Source: Luteimonas granuli
GTDB lineage: Bacteria > Pseudomonadota > Gammaproteobacteria > Xanthomonadales > Xanthomonadaceae
DNA length: 64,000 nucleotides
Assembly (NCBI RefSeq): GCF_007795095.1
Contig: NZ_CP042218.1
Span: 744,001 to 808,000, forward strand
Direction of reading: 5' to 3'
The notes under the pieces are model-generated. The model did no database searches, had not been told where the DNA came from, and saw nothing but the letters and a program-made list of their open reading frames with translations. The stretch's first letter is position 1; the number at the start of each line of letters is the position of its first letter. This document shows, piece after piece, positions 12,703 through 21,721 of this stretch. A program made the translations under genes and the position numbers.

Positions 12703-14067
12703 TCAGCGCAGCAGCACGATCTCTTCGGCGCTGGTGGGGTGGATGGCGACGGTCGCGTGGAAGTCGGCGAGCGTCGCGCCCATCTTCACCGCCACCGCGA
12801 AGCCCTGCAGGATCTCGTCCGCGGCCTCGCCCACCAGGTGCAGGCCGACCACGCGCTTTTCCGCGCCCACGCAGACGGCCTTGAACATGCTGTGCTGCTG
12901 CACGTCGGCCAGCGCGTGCAGCATCGGCCGGAACGTGGTGCGGTGGCAGCTGACCGCTTCGTCGCCGAAGCGCAGGCGGGCCTCGGCCTCGGTCAGGCCG
13001 ACCCTGCCCAGCGGCGGGTGCGAGAACACCACGGTGGGCACGTCGGCATGGTCGATGCACGCGTCGGGCTGGCCACCGAAGACGCGGTCCATCAGCCGCC
13101 GCGCCTCGGCGATCGCCACCGGCGTCAATGCAAGGCGCCCGGTCACGTCGCCGACGGCATACACGCCCGCGGCACTGGTGGACTGGAACCCGTCCACCTG
13201 CACGCGACCGTCGGCATCGGTGCGCACGCCGGCGGCTTCCAGGCCCAGGCCGTCGGTGTTCGGCCGCCGCCCGGTGGCGAAGATGACGGCGTCGAAGGGA
13301 TTGCCCGCGTCCCCGCCCCGTTCCCGCAGGCGCACGCCGCCTTCGCAGGCTTCCAGCGCGGCCACCGGATAGCCGAAGTGCAGCGCGATGCCGGCCTGGT
13401 GCATGTTGCCCTGCAGGCGCTCCACCACCTCCGGGTCGAAGCCCTTGAGCAGGGCGTCGCCGCGCACGAACAGCTCGACCTGGCTGCCCAGCCCCTGCAG
13501 CACGCCGGCCAGCTCCACGCCGATGTAGCCGCCGCCGACGATCGCCACCCGCGCAGGCGCCTCGCCGAGCGCGAAGAAACCGTCGGAATCGATGCCCAGC
13601 TCCGCGCCGGGGATGTCCGGGCGCACCGGCCGGCCGCCGGTGGCGACCAGGACGTGCTTCGCCTCCACCTCGGTGCCATCGTCGCATTCCACCATGCCTT
13701 TGCCGGCCAGGCGGCCGCGCGCGGGCAGCAGGACGATGCCGGCCTCGTCCAGGCGCCGGCGGTAGCTGGCATGGATGTTGGCGATGTAGCGCTGGCGGCT
13801 GGCGACGAGCTGCGCCCAGTCCGGACGGGCCGGTTCGACCGGAAAACCCAGGGCCGCCGCCAGGCCGATGCGGGCACCGAGGTCGGCGGCCAGCCACATC
13901 GCCTTCTTGGGCACGCAGCCGACGTTGACGCAGGTCCCGCCGAGTTCGCCCGGCTCCAGCAGCGCGACCCGCGCCCCGTGCCCGGCGGCGCGGAAGGCAC
14001 CGGCCAGGCCTCCCGAGCCGCCGCCCACGACGACGAGGTCGACGTGGATGCGGCGGGCCGAGTTCAC
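12703..14067 (-). CDS. gor: Glutathione-disulfide reductase
   Basis: This FAD enzyme reduces glutathione disulfide with NADPH. It shows the N-terminal FAD motif VVVGGGSGGLAGAFRAA, the redox-active pair in GGTCVNVGCVPKK near residue 45, the second nucleotide fold VAIVGGGYIGVELAGVLQG, and the C-terminal HPTSAEE with the catalytic His-Glu. The 454-residue length is standard. The start is a GTG at 14067 whose GTGA overlaps the stop of the upstream oxidoreductase, so the two are probably co-translated. Confidence 0.93.
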   Translation of the reverse strand: MNSARRIHVDLVVVGGGSGGLAGAFRAAGHGARVALLEPGELGGTCVNVGCVPKKAMWLAADLGARIGLAAALGFPVEPARPDWAQLVASRQRYIANIHASYRRRLDEAGIVLLPARGRLAGKGMVECDDGTEVEAKHVLVATGGRPVRPDIPGAELGIDSDGFFALGEAPARVAIVGGGYIGVELAGVLQGLGSQVELFVRGDALLKGFDPEVVERLQGNMHQAGIALHFGYPVAALEACEGGVRLRERGGDAGNPFDAVIFATGRRPNTDGLGLEAAGVRTDADGRVQVDGFQSTSAAGVYAVGDVTGRLALTPVAIAEARRLMDRVFGGQPDACIDHADVPTVVFSHPPLGRVGLTEAEARLRFGDEAVSCHRTTFRPMLHALADVQQHSMFKAVCVGAEKRVVGLHLVGEAADEILQGFAVAVKMGATLADFHATVAIHPTSAEEIVLLR

Positions 14068-15314
14068 CGGAAGCGCTCGGGCGAATACGGCGCGGGATCG
14101 ATCCTCGTCTCGCGCCCGCAGATCAGGTCGGCGACGAGCTGGCCGGTGGAGGGGCTCATGCTGACGCCCATCATGCCGTGGCCGGTCGCGACCCAGGCGT
14201 GGCGGCGTCCCGGGACCCGGCCGATGATCGGCACGTCGTCGATGCTCAATGGACGCCAGCCGTACCACTCCTCGTGCTTCACGGGGCCGACGGGCTCGTG
14301 CAGGAAGGTGGCCGCGCCGCGCTCAAGGGCGTCGAGCCGGCGCCGGTTCAGGCTGGTGCTGTAGCCGGAGAACTCCATGGTGCTGCCCAGGCGGTAGCCG
14401 CTGTCCCAGACGGTGACGCAGACGCTGGGCTCGTGCAGCACCACCGGCCGGCGCGGCGCCAACGCGGGCCGATCGTAGGTGATCGAATAGCCCTTGCCCG
14501 GCTGCACCGGCAGCGCGCCAAGGCCGGCGGAGCGCATCAGCGTGGGCGACCATGCACCGGTGGCGAACACCACCTCGCGCGCGCGGATGCGGCCGCGGCT
14601 GCCGTACACGACCACGCCATCGGCGTCCTCGTCGACGCCCTGCACCTCCCAGCCCTCCTCGATCCCGCCGCCGAGCGCGAGAAGCGAGCGGGCCATGCCC
14701 GCGACATAGCGGTCGGGGCGCAGGCGGGCGTCGCCCGGGAAGCGGAGCGTGGCGTGGATGCCCGGCCTGAACGCCGGGTCCTGGCGCTCGTAGTCGGCGC
14801 CGGCGATGACTTCGGCCGGGATCCCGACGGCTGCCAGGTGCGGGATGTCGCGCGCGGCGATGTCGAACTCGCGCGCGGTCCGGAAGACGTAGTCCACGCC
14901 CTCCTCCGCATACTCGGCGTCCGGCGCGTGCCGCGCGACCCAGGCCGCGTAGGTCTGGATCGAGTCGTTGAGGATGGCGGCCCTCGGCACCAGCGCCGAC
15001 CGCCAGTCGCGCAGGTTGCAGCGCCGGGCGAAGCCCAGCATCCAGCGCCAGAGCCCCGGGTCCAGCCGCGGCGCGACGTAGAAGGGCGCGTCGGGCGTCA
15101 GCATCCAGCGCATCGCCCGGGCGATGGTGCCCGGCGCCGCCAGCGGCGCCGCGTGGCTGGGCGTCAGCGTGCCGCAGTTGCCGTGCGAACTGCCGCTGCC
15201 GATGGTGCTCGCCTCGAGCACGCGCACGCTGCGCCCGGCCTCCAGCAGCGCCAGCGCGCTGCAGAGGCCGATGACGCCGGCACCCACCACGACCACATCG
15301 ACCTGTTCGTCCAT
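14064..15314 (-). CDS. FAD-dependent D-amino-acid dehydrogenase-like oxidoreductase (DadA family)
   Basis: This 416-residue DAO-fold flavoprotein has the FAD-binding motif VVVVGAGVIGLCSALALLEA at the N-terminus, a SSHGNCGTLTPSH block, and the C-terminal WYGWRPLSIDDVPIIGRVPG and TGHGMMGVSMSPSTGQLVADL segments typical of DadA. DadA enzymes oxidatively deaminate D-amino acids and pass electrons to quinone at the inner membrane. No alanine racemase gene lies beside it, so a hydroxyproline- or other imino-acid substrate cannot be excluded. Its stop overlaps the gor start by four bases. Confidence 0.82.
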   Translation of the reverse strand: MDEQVDVVVVGAGVIGLCSALALLEAGRSVRVLEASTIGSGSSHGNCGTLTPSHAAPLAAPGTIARAMRWMLTPDAPFYVAPRLDPGLWRWMLGFARRCNLRDWRSALVPRAAILNDSIQTYAAWVARHAPDAEYAEEGVDYVFRTAREFDIAARDIPHLAAVGIPAEVIAGADYERQDPAFRPGIHATLRFPGDARLRPDRYVAGMARSLLALGGGIEEGWEVQGVDEDADGVVVYGSRGRIRAREVVFATGAWSPTLMRSAGLGALPVQPGKGYSITYDRPALAPRRPVVLHEPSVCVTVWDSGYRLGSTMEFSGYSTSLNRRRLDALERGAATFLHEPVGPVKHEEWYGWRPLSIDDVPIIGRVPGRRHAWVATGHGMMGVSMSPSTGQLVADLICGRETRIDPAPYSPERFR

Positions 15315-15342
15315 GGCGGAAGTGTAGCGGCGCGCAGCGCGG

Positions 15343-15855
15343 TCAGTCAGCCTTGCCGGCGTCGGCGTCGTGGCCGTGGTCGTGGCCGCCGTCGCCATGC
15401 ACGTGGCCGTGCTCGATCTCGACCTGCTGCGCCTCGCGCACCTCGACGATCTCGATGTCGAAGTGCAGGTCCTTCCCGGCCATCGGATGGTTGAGGTCGA
15501 CGTCGACCACGCTCATGCCCACCTTCTGGATGGTCACCGCGCGCGGGCCGAAGTTGGTGTTCAGCACCACCTGCTGGCCGACGCCGAGCTTCTGGCCGCC
15601 GAAGTGCTTCTTCGGGACGCGCTGGCTCAGGCCGTCGCGGCGCTCGCCGTAGGCCTCGGCGGCGGGAACCTCGGCGGAGAAGCTGTCGCCGGCGGCGCGC
15701 CCTTCCATCGCCTTCTCCAGGCCGGGAATGATGTTGCCATGGCCCATGAGGATGGCCAGCGGTTCGCCGCGGTCCTTCGAGCTCTCGACCGGCTCGCCGC
15801 CCTGCTCGGAGACGGTGTAGTGGAAGCGGACGACGCGGTCTTTCTCGATCTTCAT
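15343..15855 (-). CDS. slyD: SlyD-like FKBP peptidyl-prolyl isomerase/metallochaperone
   Basis: This 170-residue cytoplasmic FKBP-type isomerase begins MKIEKDRVVRFHYTVSEQGG. It has the FKBP half-sites GHGNIIPGLEKAMEG and MAGKDLHFDIEIVEV, separated by the insert-in-flap chaperone region. The C-terminus is His- and Asp-rich (EHGHVHGDGGHDHGHDADAG), as in SlyD, where it binds nickel and other metals. No hydrogenase or urease gene is nearby to define a metal client. It diverges from the NlpC/P60 gene at 15918 across 62 bp. Confidence 0.9.
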   Translation of the reverse strand: MKIEKDRVVRFHYTVSEQGGEPVESSKDRGEPLAILMGHGNIIPGLEKAMEGRAAGDSFSAEVPAAEAYGERRDGLSQRVPKKHFGGQKLGVGQQVVLNTNFGPRAVTIQKVGMSVVDVDLNHPMAGKDLHFDIEIVEVREAQQVEIEHGHVHGDGGHDHGHDADAGKAD

Positions 15856-15917
15856 GGGCAATGGGTCCGTTGGCGCGGCGCGCGGCCGCTTGTAGGGAAG
15901 ATGCCGGCTCGGCCAAG

Positions 15918-16469
15918 ATGCGGCCGATGGACAGGGGCAGGCATTATCCAGACACCGGCCGCCGCGCGCCAATGGCGGCGGGCCTCGCCATCCTGCTGCT
16001 CGCGGGCTGCGGCCGCGACGATGTCCGCCCCGCCTCGCCGCCCCCGGTCGTCGACCAGCGCGAATGGCCGCAGGTGACCCCCGCCGATCCGGCCGCCGCC
16101 AACGCCGTGCTGATGCGCGCCATCAGCCTGGTCGGCACGCCGTACCGGTACGGCGGCAACACGCCGGAGGGCGGCTTCGACTGTTCCGGTCTGGTCAACT
16201 ATGTCTACCGCGACATGCTCGACCTGAAGCTGCCGCGCACCTCGCGGGACCTGGCCGCCTGGCAGGGGCCGAAGATCGAACCGATGAAGCTCGCCACCGC
16301 CGACCTGGTCTTCTTCGGCAGCCGAGGCAACGTCACCCACGTTGGCATCTACGTGGGCGAAGGCCGCTTCGTCCATGCGCCCAGCACCGGCGGCACCGTG
16401 CGCCTGGACCATCTGGACGCCAGCTACTGGCGCAGCAACTACAGCGGCGCCAAACGCATCCTTCGCTGA
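15918..16469 (+). CDS. NlpC/P60 cell-wall hydrolase lipoprotein
   Basis: This is a secreted peptidoglycan endopeptidase. It has an N-terminal lipoprotein signal ending in the lipobox LLAGC, so the product is probably lipid-anchored. An NlpC/P60 catalytic domain follows, with the nucleophile in GGFDCSGLVNYVYRD, the His in NVTHVGIYVGEGRFVHAPS and a second polar site beyond. The 183-residue length matches single-domain Spr-like enzymes. The ATG at 15918 or one three codons later (15927) could serve as start. A paralogue follows at 16583. Confidence 0.9.
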   Translation: MRPMDRGRHYPDTGRRAPMAAGLAILLLAGCGRDDVRPASPPPVVDQREWPQVTPADPAAANAVLMRAISLVGTPYRYGGNTPEGGFDCSGLVNYVYRDMLDLKLPRTSRDLAAWQGPKIEPMKLATADLVFFGSRGNVTHVGIYVGEGRFVHAPSTGGTVRLDHLDASYWRSNYSGAKRILR

Positions 16470-16582
16470 ATACCGGACGGCGTGTCCGCGTCCTTTCACC
16501 TGCCGCTGATGAAACGTTAACAATCAGGCCGGGGCGCTGCGGCACCATCACGCGCTTCCGTCGAAGAGCCCGTGTACACCGC

Positions 16583-17254
16583 GTGATTCCCGCCGCCCCC
16601 TCCGACCTCCTTCGCCGCCCCCTCCGCGGGGTGCGTCCCCTCCTCCTCTCCAGCCTGCTGCTTGCTGCCGGAGGCCCGGCGCTCGCTGCCCCGCTGGCCG
16701 CGGATTCCGCCGACACCGTGGCCACGGGCTCCGCCAGCCGCGCCCTGGTCGGCAGCGCCTTCGCACCCGACCGCAGGATGCTCAGCGCATCCGACGTCAA
16801 CCAGCTCATCGAGGCGCGCGGCCACGCGGCCGCGGCTGACTCCAGCCCCGAACACGCCGGCCCCGCCGGCCGGATCCAGACCCTGCTGCAGCGGGCGATG
16901 GCCCTCCTCGGGACGCCCTATCGCTGGGGCGGCAGCTCGCCGGACTCGGGCTTCGACTGCAGCGGCCTGGTGGGCTATGTGTTCCGCACCGCGCTCGGCA
17001 TCGAACTGCCGCGGGTCTCGCGCGAAATGGCCGGCAACGGCCAGCGCATCGAACGCGCCGCCCTGGCCGCCGGCGACCTGGTGTTCTTCGGCCGCCGCGG
17101 CAAGCGCGTCGACCACGTCGGCATCTACGTGGGCGATGGCCAGTTCGTGCACGCGCCCAGCCGGGGCCGCGATGTCATGGTCTCGAGCCTGGACTCCGGC
17201 TACTGGGCCGGGAGGTTCCTCCAGGCCCGGCGCGTGGACGGCCTGGGCAGCTAG
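16583..17254 (+). CDS. NlpC/P60 cell-wall hydrolase with signal peptide
   Basis: This is a second D,L-endopeptidase of the NlpC/P60 family. It has a Sec signal peptide (RPLLLSSLLLAAGGPALA, cleavage about residue 36), an unstructured linker of about 60 residues, and then the catalytic domain with FDCSGLVGYVFRT and RVDHVGIYVGDGQFVHAPS. The 223-residue product is larger than its upstream paralogue because of the linker. The start is taken as GTG 16583 because no in-frame ATG precedes the signal sequence, and this choice is uncertain. The tandem pair suggests duplication. Confidence 0.85.
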   Translation: MIPAAPSDLLRRPLRGVRPLLLSSLLLAAGGPALAAPLAADSADTVATGSASRALVGSAFAPDRRMLSASDVNQLIEARGHAAAADSSPEHAGPAGRIQTLLQRAMALLGTPYRWGGSSPDSGFDCSGLVGYVFRTALGIELPRVSREMAGNGQRIERAALAAGDLVFFGRRGKRVDHVGIYVGDGQFVHAPSRGRDVMVSSLDSGYWAGRFLQARRVDGLGS

Positions 17255-17323
17255 CCCGGAACACCCGTTCACGCCTCTCTGCCGAAAGCCTCCTGCCCCC
17301 CGCGCGCGGGGAATGACGCGGCG

Positions 17324-17342
17324 GCCGGCGCAAGGCGCCGGC
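17324..17342. terminator. GC hairpin between convergent genes
   Basis: GCCGGCGC at 17324-17331 and GCGCCGGC at 17335-17342 form a perfect 8-bp stem with a 3-base loop. It sits between the convergent NlpC/P60 stop (17254) and the M16 peptidase stop (17349). There is no T-run on either side, so this is a candidate bidirectional terminator only. Confidence 0.4.
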
Positions 17343-17348
17343 TCCGCC

Positions 17349-18773
17349 TCACTCGACGGCCGTGAACTCGCCCCACTCCGCCAGCTGGCCGGAAATGGCG
17401 CCCCCGTCGCCCACGATGACGATGCTCTGCCGCTCCGGCGCGAAGTACTTGGCCGCCATCGCCTGCACTTCGCCGGCGGTCACGGCACGCACCCTGGGCA
17501 CGTACTCGCCGAGGTATTCCGGCGGCAGGCCCACCAGCCAGTTCGAGGCCAGGGTCGAGGCCACGGCGCCCTGCAGCTGGTTGGCGATCAGGTAACCCCC
17601 GGCGACGTAGCGCTTGGTGTCGTCGAGCTCTGAGGCGGGGACGGGTTCGCTGCCGATGCGCCGGTATTCCCGGAAGAACTCGGTCAGCGAGGCCCCTGTG
17701 ACCTCGTTGCGCACGTCGGCCGCACCGCTGACGTGGCCGCCCTGTGCGGACACGCTGGCACCGGCGCGGGCGCCGTAGGTGTAGCCCTTCTCCTCGCGCA
17801 GGTTCTGCATCACGCGGCTGGAGAAGCTGCCGCCGAGCACCGTGCCCGCCAGCTGCAGCGGGATCGCGTCGGGGTCGGTCGCCGCGACCGCGGGACTGGC
17901 CAGGCGCAGGGTCGACTGCACGCTGCCGTCGCGCTGCAGCAGGAGGCGGCTTGCGGCGGCCTGGCGGGGGGCCGGCGACGTCGCGACGACGTCGGGCGCA
18001 CCGGCGGTGCTCCAGTCGCCGAAGGCGCGCTCGGCCAGCGCGAAGGCCGCGTCGGCGTCGATGCGCCCCGCGACCACCAGCAGGCTGCGGTCGGGGTGGA
18101 AGCGGCGCCGGTGCTCCGCGCGCAGGCGATCGGGCGTCACCGCCATGATCGACGCTTCGGTCTGCTGCGTGCGCGCATAGGGATGGTCGCCGTAGACGGC
18201 GGACAGCATCGCGCGGTTGGCGCGGAAGCCCGGCTGTGCCTCGGCCGCCTTCAGCGCCTGCAGGGCGTTGGCCTGGGCCAGCCTGACCTCGTTCTCGGGG
18301 AAGGAGGGCGCGCGCACCACCTCGGCCAGCAGCGACAGCATCGGGCCGGCATTGGCGGCCAGCGCGTTGCCGTAGACCAGCGCGCCGTCGCTGCCGACCC
18401 TGGCGCCGATGCTGCCGCCCTGGGCCTGGGCGAATTCGGCGATCGCGCGCGAGTCGCGCGTGGCGGTGCCTTCGGAGAGCAGGCCGGCCAGCAGCGACGC
18501 GAATCCCGGCGCATCGGACGCGTCGGCGACATGGCCGGCGTCGCGCACCGCGAACACGTAGTCCACCCGCGGGATGCCGTCGCGCGGCACCACCCAGACC
18601 TCCAGGCCGTTGGCCAGGGTCTTCCTGGCGATCTCCGGCACGGGCAGCGGCTTGTCCGCGGCGTAGGGCGGCAGGTCCCTCGGGAGGTCGGAGGCGAATG
18701 CGCCCGCGGCGGCGCCCGCGGCCAGCGCGGACACGGCCAGGGCGAGCAGTGAAGTCTTGAAGAAGCGGTTCAT
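17349..18773 (-). CDS. M16 family peptidase-like protein without the zinc motif (partner subunit)
   Basis: This 474-residue exported protein (signal peptide ending AGAFA) has the two-lobed M16/insulinase fold. The position that carries HxxEH in active members reads FASLLAGLLSEG here, so zinc is not bound. The C-terminal domain retains the R/Y substrate-binding block (NLREEKGYTYGARA). Such non-catalytic halves pair with a catalytic M16 subunit encoded next door, and the gene 10 bp upstream (18784-20172) has the intact motif. The two are probably co-transcribed and assemble in the periplasm. Confidence 0.88.
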   Translation of the reverse strand: MNRFFKTSLLALAVSALAAGAAAGAFASDLPRDLPPYAADKPLPVPEIARKTLANGLEVWVVPRDGIPRVDYVFAVRDAGHVADASDAPGFASLLAGLLSEGTATRDSRAIAEFAQAQGGSIGARVGSDGALVYGNALAANAGPMLSLLAEVVRAPSFPENEVRLAQANALQALKAAEAQPGFRANRAMLSAVYGDHPYARTQQTEASIMAVTPDRLRAEHRRRFHPDRSLLVVAGRIDADAAFALAERAFGDWSTAGAPDVVATSPAPRQAAASRLLLQRDGSVQSTLRLASPAVAATDPDAIPLQLAGTVLGGSFSSRVMQNLREEKGYTYGARAGASVSAQGGHVSGAADVRNEVTGASLTEFFREYRRIGSEPVPASELDDTKRYVAGGYLIANQLQGAVASTLASNWLVGLPPEYLGEYVPRVRAVTAGEVQAMAAKYFAPERQSIVIVGDGGAISGQLAEWGEFTAVE

Positions 18774-18783
18774 GGTCGTCTCC

Positions 18784-20172
18784 TCAGTCCTGGCCGGCGT
18801 CGGCGGCGGTGCCGGCGGCCTGGAGCATCGCCTCGGGCCTGCGGTCGATCACGGTGCGGTTGTCCCGCGTCAGATAGGTGCGTGCGGCACGCTGCACGTC
18901 GGCCGAGGTCACGCCCTCGATCCAGCCCGGGATCCGGTTGACGACGCCGGCGCCGTCCCACATCAGCTGCAGCTTGGCCAGGCTGTCGGCGCGGGACAGG
19001 AAGGATTCCAGGCCGTTGTACCAGTCGGCGAGCATGCGGGTCTTGATGCGCGCGAGCGTGGCATCGTCGACGCCTTCGGCGACCACCTTCGCGATTTCCT
19101 CGTCGATCGCGGCCAGCACCGCGTCGGCATCGGTCGTGGGCTTGTACAGCGCGAACACGGTGAACAGCGTCGGGCCGTCGTACTCCCACTCGCTGGTCAG
19201 GCCATAGAGCGAGTCGACGTTCAGCGCCAGCTCGCGGCCCTTGACCAGGCCCTGGTAGAGGCGCGAGGCGTCGCCGTTGGCGAGCAGCGCGCCCAGCACC
19301 GCCATCGGCGCCTGGTCGCGGCTGCCGCGCTCGGGCATCTTCCACGCCGCCGCGATCGCGGGCACCTGGGCCAGCCGGTCGCCCTGCTGGATGCGCTTCT
19401 CCTGCGTGTTGAGGCCTTCGCTGAAGTCGGGCGCCGGCGGCGTCGGGCGCCTCGCGATGTCACCGAAATACTTCTCGGCCAGCGCGAAGCCCTCTTCGGG
19501 CGAGATGTCGCCGGCCATCGACAGGATCGCGTTGTTGGGGCCGTAGTAGTCGCGGTGGAAGGCCTTCACGTCGTCGAGGGTCGCGGCCTCCAGGTCCTCG
19601 AAGCTGCCGTAGCCGTCGTGGTTGTTCTCCCACTTCGCGAAGGCGTGCATGCCGATGTCGATCCACATGAAGCCGCCGTAGGGCTGGTTCTGCACGTTGT
19701 TGCGGATCTCCTCCTTCACCACGTCCTGCTGGTTCTTCAGCGTGGACTCGGTGAAGTCGAGCATGCGCATGCGGTCGGCCTCGAGCCAGAGGATCGGCTC
19801 GATCGCCGACGAGGGCGCGATCTCGATGTAGTTGGTGAAGTCGGCGCGGGTGGAACCGTTGTTGCGGCCACCGCCGCCGGTGATCACGCGGTCGAACACG
19901 CCCTCGGGCGCGTTGGCGGAGCCTTCGAACATCAGGTGTTCGAACAGGTGCGCGAAGCCGGTGCGGTTGCGCGGCTCGAGCCGCATGCCGATGCCGTAGA
20001 CCACGCTGACGCCGACCACCGGCGCGCTGCGGTCCTCGGACACCACCACGGTCAGGCCGTTGTCGAGGGTCTTCGTGGCGACCGGGATGTCCCAGCGGTC
20101 GGTGGCGGCGGCGAAGGCGGGCGCCGCGACCAGCAGCGCGGACAGCCACGCGGTATGGCGGACGGATCTCAT
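18784..20172 (-). CDS. M16 family zinc metallopeptidase (catalytic subunit)
   Basis: This 462-residue exported peptidase has a signal peptide of about 22 residues (LLVAAPAFAAA). The inverted zinc motif HLFEH lies at residues 75-79, followed by the family segment NYIEIAPSSAIEPILWLEADRM, which supplies the third ligand. It is probably the active partner of the motif-less paralogue immediately downstream, and the gap of 10 bp implies an operon. Substrates are unknown; family members degrade small peptides inside a clamshell chamber. Confidence 0.92.
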   Translation of the reverse strand: MRSVRHTAWLSALLVAAPAFAAATDRWDIPVATKTLDNGLTVVVSEDRSAPVVGVSVVYGIGMRLEPRNRTGFAHLFEHLMFEGSANAPEGVFDRVITGGGGRNNGSTRADFTNYIEIAPSSAIEPILWLEADRMRMLDFTESTLKNQQDVVKEEIRNNVQNQPYGGFMWIDIGMHAFAKWENNHDGYGSFEDLEAATLDDVKAFHRDYYGPNNAILSMAGDISPEEGFALAEKYFGDIARRPTPPAPDFSEGLNTQEKRIQQGDRLAQVPAIAAAWKMPERGSRDQAPMAVLGALLANGDASRLYQGLVKGRELALNVDSLYGLTSEWEYDGPTLFTVFALYKPTTDADAVLAAIDEEIAKVVAEGVDDATLARIKTRMLADWYNGLESFLSRADSLAKLQLMWDGAGVVNRIPGWIEGVTSADVQRAARTYLTRDNRTVIDRRPEAMLQAAGTAADAGQD

Positions 20173-20243
20173 GAGTTCCCTCTCCCCTTGTGGACGGGAT
20201 CAGAACATACCGCGGATGCCGGGACCCGGGGGGCAGCCGGAAG

Positions 20244-21584
20244 TCACGCCCCGGCCTGGTCACCCTCCTCGACGCCGACGTTGCTGGAGGCCCGCTCGTA
20301 CACCTCGCGGTCGAGCAGCCCCGTTTCCTTCGCCACCAGCACCGGCACCAGCACCTGGCCGGTGACATTGGTCATGGTGCGCATCATGTCGAGGACGCGG
20401 TCGATGGCGTAGAGGATGCCGATCGCCTCCAGCGGCAGGCCGGCGGCGCTGATCACCACGGTCGCCATGATCACTGCCGTGCCGGGCACGCCGGCGGTGC
20501 CGAAGCTGCCCAGCACCGAGGCCAGCGCGATCAGGAAGTACTGCCCGCTGGACAGTTCGATGCCCATGAACTGGGCGATGAACACCGCGCCCAGCGCCGG
20601 GTAGATCGCGCCGCAGCCGTCCATCTTGATGCTCGCGCCCAGCGGCACCGCGAAGCTGGCGTAGTCCTTCTGCACGCCCAGGTTGTGGGTGGCCGAGGTC
20701 AGCGAAAGCGGCAGCGCGGCGTAGCTGCTGGAGGCGACGAAGCCGATCTGCATCGCCGGTGCGGCGCCGCGGAAGAACTTCAACGGGTTCAGCCCGTGCG
20801 CCAGCAGCAGCCCGCTGTACACCACCACGATGTGGAAGGCGCAGGCCGCGTACAGCGCGATCACGAACTTGCCCAGCGGCACCAGTTGCTCGAAGCCGTA
20901 GCTGCCCACCAGCGCCGCGATCAGGCCGAAGGTGCCCAGCGGCGTGGCCTCGAGCACGAAGCGGGTGACCTGGATCATCATCTCCCGCGACTGGTCCATC
21001 AGCGCGCGCAGCCCGGCGGTCTTCTCGCCCAGCTTCACCAGCGCGAAGCCGACCAGGCCGGCGAAGAAGATCACCTGCAGGATGGTGAAGTTGCTCGGCA
21101 CGATGACGTTCGCGCCGTCCCCGGTCTTGCCGGCGCCCAGCGCGGCCAGCGCGCGGAACGGGTTCTCCGGGACGATGTTGATCAGCACGTCCAGCGGACC
21201 GGGCACGTCGCGCTGCCGGTAGTTCTCCGCCACCTGCAGGCTGGCCGCATCGACGCCGACGCCGGGCTTGAGCACCAGGCCGAAGGCCAGCCCGACGGCT
21301 ACCGCCAGCACCGCGGTGATCGCGAACCAGACGAAGGTGCGCGCCGCCAGCGCCGCGATCGAACGCTGCCCGGCCAGCGAACCCACCGCGCTGACCACGG
21401 CGAAGAACACCAGCGGGATGGCGATCATCTTGATCAGGTTGACGTAGACCGTGCCCAGCGGGCCGAACCACGTCTCCGCGGCCGGTCCGAGCAGCCATCC
21501 GGCGAGCGCACCGAGCACGAAGCCCGCGGCCACGCGCTGCCAGAACGGGATCTTGAACCAGGCAGTGACCAGCTTCATCGGCAT
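20244..21584 (-). CDS. Dicarboxylate/amino-acid:cation symporter (DAACS family)
   Basis: This polytopic inner-membrane carrier of 446 residues is in the DctA/GltP family. It shows the reentrant-loop motif ASSSYAALPLSLTSATHNLG, the downstream LGASIKMDGCGAIYPALGAVF block that binds sodium and substrate, and about eight hydrophobic segments. Family members import C4-dicarboxylates, glutamate or aspartate with Na+ or H+, and the exact substrate cannot be read. Start codons at 21584 and 21578 are both possible. It diverges from the alkaline phosphatase gene across 137 bp, in which nothing was recognised. Confidence 0.9.
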   Translation of the reverse strand: MPMKLVTAWFKIPFWQRVAAGFVLGALAGWLLGPAAETWFGPLGTVYVNLIKMIAIPLVFFAVVSAVGSLAGQRSIAALAARTFVWFAITAVLAVAVGLAFGLVLKPGVGVDAASLQVAENYRQRDVPGPLDVLINIVPENPFRALAALGAGKTGDGANVIVPSNFTILQVIFFAGLVGFALVKLGEKTAGLRALMDQSREMMIQVTRFVLEATPLGTFGLIAALVGSYGFEQLVPLGKFVIALYAACAFHIVVVYSGLLLAHGLNPLKFFRGAAPAMQIGFVASSSYAALPLSLTSATHNLGVQKDYASFAVPLGASIKMDGCGAIYPALGAVFIAQFMGIELSSGQYFLIALASVLGSFGTAGVPGTAVIMATVVISAAGLPLEAIGILYAIDRVLDMMRTMTNVTGQVLVPVLVAKETGLLDREVYERASSNVGVEEGDQAGA

Positions 21585-21721
21585 CCAGGAAAACGGCAAT
21601 GGCGCACAGTAGCCCAAGGTCCGACCGGCGGCGACCGCCGCCGCGGAACGGCGGGTGTCATCAGCGGGACGCTGCGCAGCGGCCATAATGCGCGCTCGCC
21701 ACCCGTCCGTTCAGGATCCGC

